5,895 nt of DNA from Candidatus Melainabacteria bacterium. GTDB taxonomy: Bacteria; Actinomycetota; Actinomycetes; Mycobacteriales; Pseudonocardiaceae. The position numbers and the translations under genes are program-made. How positions within the stretch are numbered: the stretch's first letter is position 1; each line of letters starts with the position of its first letter. The DNA lies in contig CAJCJE010000556.1 of assembly GCA_903970565.1 (NCBI GenBank), positions 1-5,895 on the forward strand, read 5' to 3'. This document shows, one piece after another, positions 1 to 5,002 of this stretch. Below the pieces are notes generated by a model. The model was not told the origin of the DNA. It worked only from the letters and a program-made list of their open reading frames with translations, and did not search any database.

Positions 1-1
1 T

Positions 2-328
2 CGCGAGCCGGCCACCGCCGACGCGTTCCTCACCGAAGTGGACGCTGCGGCTGGAGCGAACCGGCACCTCGACGCCGCCCGTCGCGACCTGGCCGATGTG
101 CTTCGCCGAACCGACCATCCCGAGGCGGCGGCCAGACGAACGGTCGAGCAGATGGCATTGGCGCTACAGGCGTCGCTGCTCGTGCGATTCAGCCCCGCGT
201 CGGTCGCGGATGCCTTTTGCGCCTCCCGGCTCGGCGGCGACTGGGGCCGTTCTTTCGGCACGCTCCCGCCGTCGGTCGACACCCGAACCATCATCGCCCG
301 TGCCAAGCCGGAGGAAGTCGGAGAATGA
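2..328 (+). CDS. Acyl-CoA dehydrogenase-like protein, probably AidB type, C-terminal end (5' truncated)
   Basis: The reading frame is open from the left edge of the window to a TGA at 326-328, giving 108 residues, so only the C-terminus of a larger protein is present. The visible part is an alanine- and arginine-rich helical segment, followed by ASLLVRFSP, then VADAFCASRLGGDWGRSFG, and a short tail. From family memory this resembles the end of AidB-like acyl-CoA dehydrogenases of actinobacteria, where an alpha-helical C-terminal domain closes the FAD flavoprotein fold. No FAD-binding or catalytic residues lie in this part, so the activity cannot be judged. AidB-like proteins are linked to the alkylation response in E. 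coli, but many actinobacterial relatives are general acyl-CoA dehydrogenase homologues. The stop overlaps the start of the DUF3237 gene (ATGA), which implies co-transcription. The in-frame GTG at 38 is not a credible start because the frame continues upstream without a stop. Confidence 0.62.
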   Translation, partial: REPATADAFLTEVDAAAGANRHLDAARRDLADVLRRTDHPEAAARRTVEQMALALQASLLVRFSPASVADAFCASRLGGDWGRSFGTLPPSVDTRTIIARAKPEEVGE

Positions 329-810
329 CCGAGAACCAGTCGATCGAGACGCTGACCTACGAACCGTTGTTCGTCATGACCTTCACCGTCGGCTACGACA
401 CCGCTGCGCCGCTCGGCACGACCGCAGTTGGTTTCCGCGGCGTATATCCGGTGACCGGAGGAACGTTCGAGGGAAAGAAAATGCGCGGTGTCGTCAACCC
501 CGGCGGCGCCGACTGGGTCACGCAGCGCTCCGACGGCCTGATGCTGATCGATGTCCGCGTCACCCTCGCCACGGACGACGGTGCGATGATCGGAATGAAG
601 TACACGGGCATCGCGTGGGCCAAGACCGACGAGCTGATGGAGCGGTTCCGCCAGCGTGAACTGCTGTCCTACGAGGAGTTCTACCTGCGCACCACGCCCC
701 GTTTCGAAACCGGGGACGAGCGCTATGCCTGGCTGAACGGCGCTGTGGCGGTCGCGAACGGAGAGCGCACCGCCGTCGGTGGCACATACCACGTCTTCGC
801 GATCACCTGA
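325..810 (+). CDS. DUF3237 family protein
   Basis: This is a 161-residue protein of the DUF3237 (UPF0311) family, a small beta-barrel-like family without an agreed biochemical function. Family-like features in order are YEPLF near residue 12, YPVTGGTFEGKKMRG at 41-55, NPGGADW at 58-64, a hydrophobic strand around 72-81, YTGIA at 93-97, and a C-terminal block from about 120 to 146 with LRTTPRFETGD and YAWLNGAVAV. The length is usual for the family and the protein looks complete, with no signal peptide or membrane segment, so it is probably cytosolic. The ATG at 325 was chosen because it overlaps the previous stop (ATGA) and has the purine run AGGAAG at 312-317, 7 nt upstream; an in-frame ATG at 217 would overlap the upstream gene by more than 100 nt. 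Members often sit in catabolic gene clusters, so an accessory role there is plausible but unproven. Confidence 0.85.
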   Translation: MTENQSIETLTYEPLFVMTFTVGYDTAAPLGTTAVGFRGVYPVTGGTFEGKKMRGVVNPGGADWVTQRSDGLMLIDVRVTLATDDGAMIGMKYTGIAWAKTDELMERFRQRELLSYEEFYLRTTPRFETGDERYAWLNGAVAVANGERTAVGGTYHVFAIT

Positions 811-826
811 ACCCGTTGCCGCTGAA

Positions 827-861
827 GGAGGCCGGTGGGGTGTCGTACCCGACCGGCCTCC
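827..861. terminator. Hairpin between convergent genes, likely bidirectional terminator
   Basis: A 10-bp perfect stem (GGAGGCCGGT at 827-836 with ACCGGCCTCC at 852-861) is followed inward by one G/G mismatch (837 and 851) and a further 4-bp stem (GGGT at 838-841 with ACCC at 847-850) closing a 5-nt loop, GTCGT. It lies 16 nt after the DUF3237 stop and 13 nt beyond the SnoaL-like stop on the other strand, so it can serve both convergent transcripts. There is no U-tract on either side. That is common for actinobacterial hairpins, but it leaves true intrinsic termination unproven. Confidence 0.75.
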
Positions 862-874
862 CCGCCTGAGCAGG

Positions 875-1345
875 TCACATGTCCGGAACCGGCTCCCGGT
901 GAAAATATTCGAAACGCTCGGGGGTCTCGCCCGACGTGGTGAGGCGAACGCCCGCGATCCGCAGCCGGTGCACGCGCAGTCGCCACTCCCCGGCCTCCTT
1001 GCGGAGTTCGTCCTCGTAGCGGCCCCACAGGTGCATCGATTCGTCGCGGTCGGGTGCGTCGTGAAAGGCGTAGACATAGGTGACGGTGTCTGCCGTGGTC
1101 CCGTCGTAGCGCAGCACGCTCATCGTCGAACAGTGGTGATTGGTCGTGCTCCACCGGCGCATGAGGTCGATCAACAGCGGGCGTAACCGGCCGCGTCCGG
1201 CGACGACGGTGCGACCCAGGTCCAGCACGGCGTCCTCGGTGAACAGAGCCAGTAACCCGTCGAGGTCAGTGCGGTCCACGCGGTCGCAGTAGGCGTGCAG
1301 CGTGTCGGCCATGAGCGTGCGGTCAACCAGTTCGGTGAGATCCAT
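875..1345 (-). CDS. NTF2/SnoaL-like small alpha+beta barrel protein
   Basis: This 156-residue protein has the pattern of the NTF2-like superfamily, closest by eye to the SnoaL-like (SnoaL_4) group. The N-terminal helix DRTLMADTLHAYCDRVDR (8-25) leads into LLALFTEDAVLDLGR (31-45), the typical turn into the first strand. A second helix follows at about 55-65, then TTNHHCSTMSVL at 67-78, a strand around 87-94 and the C-terminal strand pair GEWRLRVHRLRI at 119-130. The fold forms a cone-shaped pocket that in different members binds ligands or carries out hydration, isomerisation, cyclisation or epoxide opening. D21, D24, H70 and H71 are possible pocket residues, but the reaction cannot be assigned. 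The ATG at 1343-1345 is preceded by GAGGGG (1355-1360 on the plus strand), 9 nt away. The gene is divergent from the catabolic operon and shares its 95-bp control region with it, so co-regulation is likely. Confidence 0.82.
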   Translation of the reverse strand: MDLTELVDRTLMADTLHAYCDRVDRTDLDGLLALFTEDAVLDLGRTVVAGRGRLRPLLIDLMRRWSTTNHHCSTMSVLRYDGTTADTVTYVYAFHDAPDRDESMHLWGRYEDELRKEAGEWRLRVHRLRIAGVRLTTSGETPERFEYFHREPVPDM

Positions 1346-1365
1346 GGCGATCAGCCCCTCGTAAA

Positions 1366-1380
1366 ACTAACGACGTTAGT
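1366..1380. promoter_or_regulatory. Operator-like perfect palindrome, site 1 (SnoaL-like gene side)
   Basis: The 15-bp sequence ACTAACGACGTTAGT is a perfect inverted repeat of two 7-bp arms around a single central A at 1373. It lies 20 bp upstream of the start codon of the minus-strand SnoaL-like gene, between that gene's ribosome binding site (1355-1360) and the rest of the control region. Site 2, at 1418-1432, shares its CTAAC...GTTAG core. The size and symmetry fit a dimeric repressor such as a TetR-family protein; the regulator itself is not encoded in this window. Confidence 0.75.
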
Positions 1381-1417
1381 AATGGTGGAGGTTGCGGTCC
1401 GATTGTGCTTCAATAAA

Positions 1418-1432
1418 CCTAACACTGTTAGG
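1418..1432. promoter_or_regulatory. Operator-like perfect palindrome, site 2 (overlaps operon ribosome binding site)
   Basis: The 15-bp sequence CCTAACACTGTTAGG is a perfect 7+1+7 inverted repeat centred on the C at 1425. It shares positions 2-6 and 10-14 with site 1, and at the arm positions where the two sites differ both arms change together, so symmetry is kept. Its right arm supplies the first three bases of the AGGAGG Shine-Dalgarno sequence, and it ends 8 bp before the GTG start of the acyl-CoA dehydrogenase gene. A bound protein here would lie at or just downstream of the promoter and could block transcription of the operon. No convincing -35/-10 pair could be fixed in the region. Confidence 0.77.
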
Positions 1433-1435
1433 AGG
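1430..1435 (+). promoter_or_regulatory. Shine-Dalgarno sequence AGGAGG embedded in operator site 2
   Basis: A full AGGAGG lies 5 nt before the GTG at 1441, and this decides that start. Its first three bases are also the end of the right arm of the palindrome at 1418-1432. In RNA the palindrome could form a 7-bp hairpin, but a single-base loop is sterically impossible. Opening the inner pairs would leave about 6 bp around a 3-nt loop, so a DNA-binding site is the better reading. Confidence 0.8.
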
Positions 1436-1440
1436 CGCAG

Positions 1441-2601
1441 GTGAAACCGCTCGACCTGTTCGCGCTCGACCGGCTCGCGTCCGCAGAGGACCTCGCGATC
1501 CGTGACACCGTCCGGAGTTTCGTATCCGATCGGATTCGGCCGGAGATCGCCGACTGGTTCGAGGCCGGCCAATTCCCGGTCCGGGAACTGGCGCGGGAGC
1601 TGGGCCGGCTCGGGGTCCTCGGGATGCACCTGGAGGGCTACGGCTGCGCGGGCACCTCCGCTACCGGGTACGGGCTCGCCTGTCTGGAACTGGAGGCCGG
1701 CGACTCCGGTCTGCGCTCACTGGTTTCGGTGCAGGGCTCGCTCGCGATGTATGCGCTGTATGCCTTCGGTTCCGAGGAACACAAGCAGCACTGGCTGCCG
1801 GCGCTGGCCGCGGGTGAGGCGATCGGGTGCTTCGGCCTGACCGAGCCAGATTGTGGTTCTGACCCGGCTGGTATGCGCACCGTGGCCAAGCGCGACGGCA
1901 CCGACTGGGTCCTGTCCGGCACCAAGATGTGGATCACCAACGGTAGCGTGGCCGACGTCGCGATCGTCTGGGCGCGCAGCGATGAGGGTATTCGCGGATT
2001 CGTCGTCCCCACCGACACGCCGGGTTTCTCCGCGCCGACCATCGCCCGCAAGCTGTCGTTGCGCGCGTCGGTCACCTCTGAGCTGGTCCTCGACGACGTC
2101 CGGTTGCCCGCTGACGCGGTATTGCCTGGGGCCGCCGGGCTTTCCGGTCCGCTGTCGTGCCTGAACGAGGCCCGTTTCGGGATCGTCTTCGGCGCCCTGG
2201 GTGCTGCCCGCGACAGCCTGGAGTGCGCAATCGGCTATGCGCAGGACCGCGAGATCTTCGCCAAGCCGCTGGCCGCTTTCCAACTGACCCAGGCCAAGTT
2301 CGCCGACATGACGCTCGAACTCGGCAAGGGTGTCCTGCTCGCCCTGCACCTCGGCAGGCTCAAGGACGAGGGCTGCCTCACCGCCGACCAGGTCAGTCTG
2401 GGCAAGCTCAACAGCGTGCGCGAGGCGCTCGCCATCGTCCGCGAGTGCCGCACGATTCTCGGCGCCGCCGGCATCACCGGCGAGTACCCGATCATGCGGC
2501 ACTCCGCCAATCTGGAGTCGGTGCTGACCTACGAAGGCACCTCCGAGGTCCACCAGCTCGTGATCGGGCGCGCCGTCACCGGCCACTCGGCATTCCGCTG
2601 A
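1441..2601 (+). CDS. Acyl-CoA dehydrogenase, glutaryl-CoA dehydrogenase-like
   Basis: This 386-residue FAD flavoprotein is close by eye to glutaryl-CoA dehydrogenase, whose mature length is similar. Family enzymes remove alpha,beta hydrogens from an acyl-CoA and pass the electrons to ETF; the glutaryl enzyme also decarboxylates to crotonyl-CoA. Landmarks are GYGCAG at 66-71, DSGLRSLVSVQGSL at 88-101, the FAD-contacting CFGLTEPDCGSDP at 130-142, WITNG at 164-168, KLSLRAS at 204-210, LPGAAGLSGPLSCLNEARFG at 228-247, and TYEGTSEVH at 363-371 with E365 at the catalytic-base position. E85, R92 and Y364 align with the residues I recall as E87, R94 and Y369, which mark decarboxylating glutaryl-CoA dehydrogenases. 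The GTG start has AGGAGG 5 nt upstream. The gene leads the operon and sits directly behind operator site 2. Alongside an SDR and a P450, its real substrate may be another dicarboxylyl- or branched acyl-CoA; the family call is firm, the substrate is not. Confidence 0.92.
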   Translation: MKPLDLFALDRLASAEDLAIRDTVRSFVSDRIRPEIADWFEAGQFPVRELARELGRLGVLGMHLEGYGCAGTSATGYGLACLELEAGDSGLRSLVSVQGSLAMYALYAFGSEEHKQHWLPALAAGEAIGCFGLTEPDCGSDPAGMRTVAKRDGTDWVLSGTKMWITNGSVADVAIVWARSDEGIRGFVVPTDTPGFSAPTIARKLSLRASVTSELVLDDVRLPADAVLPGAAGLSGPLSCLNEARFGIVFGALGAARDSLECAIGYAQDREIFAKPLAAFQLTQAKFADMTLELGKGVLLALHLGRLKDEGCLTADQVSLGKLNSVREALAIVRECRTILGAAGITGEYPIMRHSANLESVLTYEGTSEVHQLVIGRAVTGHSAFR

Positions 2602-2659
2602 CACGGCGCTGCATCAGCTCGGCACCAACCTGACTCGACGTTGAGGAAGAGGTACGACC

Positions 2660-3445
2660 GTGGGACGAGTCGACGGCAAGACGGTCCTGATTTCCGGGGG
2701 AGCGCGCGGCATGGGTGCCGCCCATGCCCGGCGCCTGGTCGCAGAGGGCGCCCGGGTCGTGGTCGGGGACATCCTGAAGGACGAGGGGCACAAACTGGTC
2801 GAAGAACTCGGTCAGACCGCCGCGTTCGCGCTCCTCGACGTCACCGATCCAGCCAGTTGGGCGACCGCCGTCGAGCTGACCGAGAACACCTTCGGTCCGC
2901 TCGACGTACTGGTCAACAACGCCGGTATCGGCGGCGGCAACCGTGCGCTCGTCGACATCAAACTCGCCGACTGGAACGCCGTCCTCGACGTCAACCTGAC
3001 CGGAACATTCCTCGGCCTACAGGCCGGCATCCGCGCCATGACGCGAGCCGGCGGCGGGTCGATCATCAACGTGTCGTCGATCTTCGGGCTGCGCGGTATA
3101 CCGGTGATCCACCCCTACGTCGCGGCCAAGTTCGCCACCCGAGGACTGGCGAAATCCGCGGCGCTGGAGGTGGCCGGCCTCGGTATTCGCGTCAACTCGG
3201 TGCATCCCGGCATGATCGTCACCCCGATGACCCACGACCGCGCCGCCGACGTGCTCTCGATTCCGCTCGGTCGGCCCGGTACGGCCGACGAGGTGTCCCA
3301 TCTGGTGCTGTTCCTGGCCAGTGACGAGTCGGCGTACTGCACCGGGTCCGAGTTCACCATCGACGGTGGCGTCACGGCCGGTGTCCCCCTCGGCGCGAGC
3401 CCCGTCGTTTCCAGCCCACTCTCGAACGGAGAAAATCGTGCCTGA
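2660..3445 (+). CDS. Short-chain dehydrogenase/reductase (classical SDR, NAD-preferring)
   Basis: This is a 261-residue classical SDR with a Rossmann fold. The nucleotide motif is SGGARGMG at 12-19, with serine in place of the usual threonine. D37, at the end of the second strand, predicts NAD(H) rather than NADP(H). D60 (LLDVTD), NNAG at 86-89 and the catalytic set N112, S140, Y153 and K157 (YVAAK) are all present, followed by VNSVHPGMIVTPM at 178-190. It resembles 3-alpha/20-beta-hydroxysteroid dehydrogenases, including a tail of about 24 residues after IDGG. It probably oxidises a secondary alcohol, perhaps one made by the neighbouring P450, or a hydroxyacyl intermediate; the steroid label is only a resemblance. 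The GTG at 2660 follows GAGGAAGAGG (2643-2652) by 7 nt. It lies 58 nt after the acyl-CoA dehydrogenase, in a gap where I see no promoter or hairpin, and overlaps the P450 start by 8 nt. Confidence 0.9.
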   Translation: MGRVDGKTVLISGGARGMGAAHARRLVAEGARVVVGDILKDEGHKLVEELGQTAAFALLDVTDPASWATAVELTENTFGPLDVLVNNAGIGGGNRALVDIKLADWNAVLDVNLTGTFLGLQAGIRAMTRAGGGSIINVSSIFGLRGIPVIHPYVAAKFATRGLAKSAALEVAGLGIRVNSVHPGMIVTPMTHDRAADVLSIPLGRPGTADEVSHLVLFLASDESAYCTGSEFTIDGGVTAGVPLGASPVVSSPLSNGENRA

Positions 3446-4685
3446 CGTCCTCGACATCGACCAAAGCCTGACCACGCCGTCCTTCTTCGCCGGCATGGGT
3501 TTCCACGACCTGTTCACCCACCTGAGGACGCACGACCCGGTGCACTGGACCAAGGGCGCCGACGGCCGGAAGTTCTGGTCACTGAGCAAGTACGCGGACT
3601 GCCTGACCATCATGGCCGACCCCGTTCTGTTCAGCACGATCGCCGGCCCCCACCTGCCGCCGCTGGCGCGGAGCCTCACCCCCGAGGAAGACGAGAAGTT
3701 TGGCACCAACGTCCACATCCTGATGACCGACCCGCCCGACCACGGACGCAAACGGCGCCCGATGAACAAGCACTTCGCAGTGCCGGCCGTGACCCCGATG
3801 GCCCCGCTGTTCACGGAGATCGTGAGCGAGATACTCGACGCCGCAGCGGCGCGCAACGACGTCGACCTCGTCGACGACATCGCCGCCCAGCTTCCGGTCA
3901 AGGTCATCCTGCGGCTGCTGGGCGTCGCCGAAGAGGACTGGGCGGCGCTGCAGGACATGACATTGCGGACACTGCATGCCCAGGACGCGGAGTACCAGGA
4001 CGCCGAACACGACGAGATCAGCGCCAAGGTCACCTACATGGACAAGGTGTACCAGTACTGCGCCGGGCTCATCCGGGACCGCCGCGCGTCTCCCCAGGCG
4101 GACTACGCCACGATCCTCGCCCAGCTCACCGATGGCGGCGAACCGTTCACCGAGCGAGAAGCCGGGTTCATGGCGGTCGGCTTCGTCCTGGGCGGACTGG
4201 AGGGAACCCGCAACGCGGTGTCGGTCGGGCTGATGGAACTGATGGATCGACCCGAACAGGCGCGTCTGCTGGCCGGCGCGCCGGAGCTGGCCAAGAGCGC
4301 CGTCGAGGAAGTCCTCCGCTGGTCGACCCCCTCGAAGAACCGGCTACGGGTACTCACCGCCGACACCGAGCTTGGTGGCCACCGCATGAGCAAGGGCGAC
4401 TGGGTGATCGGCTGGGTCACCTCCGCCAACCGTGACGAGGACGTCTTCGACCGACCGTTCACCTTCGACATCACCCGCACGCCCAACAAACATCTGGCTT
4501 TCGGCCAGGGCGCCCACGTGTGCCTCGGCCGAGCCATGGCACGGCTGGAGATGGAGATCATGCTGCCGGAAGTCTTCCGCCGCTTCCCCCGCATCGAACG
4601 CCGCGGCGAACCCGAGTGGATCGTGTCCGACAATGCCACCGGTCTCAAACGCTTCCCGGTACGGCTGAACCCGGAGGCCCGCTGA
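3438..4685 (+). CDS. Cytochrome P450 (bacterial class I) with atypical I-helix motif
   Basis: This soluble 415-residue P450 has the length usual for bacterial class I enzymes and no membrane anchor. The C-helix region reads DPPDHGRKRRPMNKHF (residues 98-113). The K-helix ExxR is E291-V-L-R294. The haem loop is FGQGAHVCLG at 355-364, with C362 as the thiolate ligand. The I-helix reads GGLEGTRN at 252-259: E255 keeps the acidic position, but the adjacent conserved threonine (T252 in P450cam) is glycine, G256, with threonine only at the next position. The enzyme should insert oxygen into an organic substrate using electrons from the ferredoxin and reductase encoded just downstream; the substrate and CYP family were not identified. 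GTG at 3438 was chosen because GGAG (3428-3431) lies 6 nt upstream and it overlaps the SDR end by only 8 nt; the in-frame ATG at 3321 would overlap by 125 nt. The stop overlaps the ferredoxin ATG (TGATG). Confidence 0.95.
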   Translation: MPDVLDIDQSLTTPSFFAGMGFHDLFTHLRTHDPVHWTKGADGRKFWSLSKYADCLTIMADPVLFSTIAGPHLPPLARSLTPEEDEKFGTNVHILMTDPPDHGRKRRPMNKHFAVPAVTPMAPLFTEIVSEILDAAAARNDVDLVDDIAAQLPVKVILRLLGVAEEDWAALQDMTLRTLHAQDAEYQDAEHDEISAKVTYMDKVYQYCAGLIRDRRASPQADYATILAQLTDGGEPFTEREAGFMAVGFVLGGLEGTRNAVSVGLMELMDRPEQARLLAGAPELAKSAVEEVLRWSTPSKNRLRVLTADTELGGHRMSKGDWVIGWVTSANRDEDVFDRPFTFDITRTPNKHLAFGQGAHVCLGRAMARLEMEIMLPEVFRRFPRIERRGEPEWIVSDNATGLKRFPVRLNPEAR

Positions 4686-5002
4686 TGCCCGAGGTGACCT
4701 TCACCGTCGAGGAGACGGGCACCGAGTTCGTTCTCGACGCCACCGGCCACGCGACGCTCATGCACGTCGCGGTGGAGAACGACGTGCCGAACATCGAGGG
4801 TGAGTGCGGTGGGGACATGAGCTGCGGAACCTGCCACGTCTACGTCGAGCGGATGCCGGTGGGATACCTCGCACCGCAGAGCTCCGACGAGATCGACATG
4901 CTCGAGGTCGTCAACGAGCCGACCGACGCCAGCCGGCTGGCCTGCCAGCTCCCCGTCAACGAGTCCGTCGGCGGGCTCCGACTGCGCGTACCGAAGCTGT
5001 GA
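4685..5002 (+). CDS. [2Fe-2S] ferredoxin, putidaredoxin/adrenodoxin type
   Basis: This 105-residue protein is a complete vertebrate/bacterial adrenodoxin-type ferredoxin. The four cluster ligands are C41, C47, C50 and C87, spaced C-x5-C-x2-C-x36-C, inside GECGGDMSCGTCHVYV and RLACQLPV. The acidic stretch SSDEIDMLE at 67-75 lies on the helix that in putidaredoxin and adrenodoxin docks both the reductase and the P450. It should shuttle single electrons in the cytosol from the downstream reductase to the P450 encoded just before it. The ATG overlaps the P450 stop by one base (TGATG) and has GGAGG at 4673-4677, 7 nt upstream, so the two are translationally coupled. Its own stop overlaps the reductase GTG by 4 nt. 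The family and role are secure; exclusive pairing with this P450 is inferred from position. Confidence 0.96.
   Translation: MPEVTFTVEETGTEFVLDATGHATLMHVAVENDVPNIEGECGGDMSCGTCHVYVERMPVGYLAPQSSDEIDMLEVVNEPTDASRLACQLPVNESVGGLRLRVPKL

Noticed and set aside
1381..1417. Sigma-70-type promoter between the two operators (for example TTGCGG at 1392 or TTCAAT at 1409)
   Set aside because: No -35 and -10 pair with acceptable spacing and match could be found on either strand. A promoter must lie in this region, but its position cannot be fixed by eye.
1366..1432. KstR or KstR2 steroid-regulon operator
   Set aside because: The palindromes are CTAAC-N3-GTTAG. As I recall them, the KstR site (AAC and GTT half-sites in a longer degenerate palindrome) and the KstR2 site (AAGCAAG-type arms) differ in sequence and spacing, so a steroid-regulon label is not supported.
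1717..2604. Minus-strand open frame of 295 codons opposite the acyl-CoA dehydrogenase
   Set aside because: The plus-strand frame carries the full set of acyl-CoA dehydrogenase motifs; the opposite frame shows none and is explained by codon bias.
2602..2659. Separate promoter or terminator in the 58-nt gap before the SDR
   Set aside because: No inverted repeat, promoter pair or copy of the operator is visible; only the SDR ribosome binding site is clear, so the gap reads as an ordinary intra-operon spacer.
3321..3437. N-terminal extension of the P450 from the ATG at 3321
   Set aside because: It would overlap the SDR by 125 nt and adds 39 residues unlike a P450 N-terminus, whereas GTG at 3438 has a well-placed GGAG and gives the usual length.
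3017..4033. Minus-strand open frame of 338 codons across the SDR/P450 junction
   Set aside because: It is the antisense shadow of two well-supported genes, with low-complexity composition and no plausible ribosome binding site or family motif.
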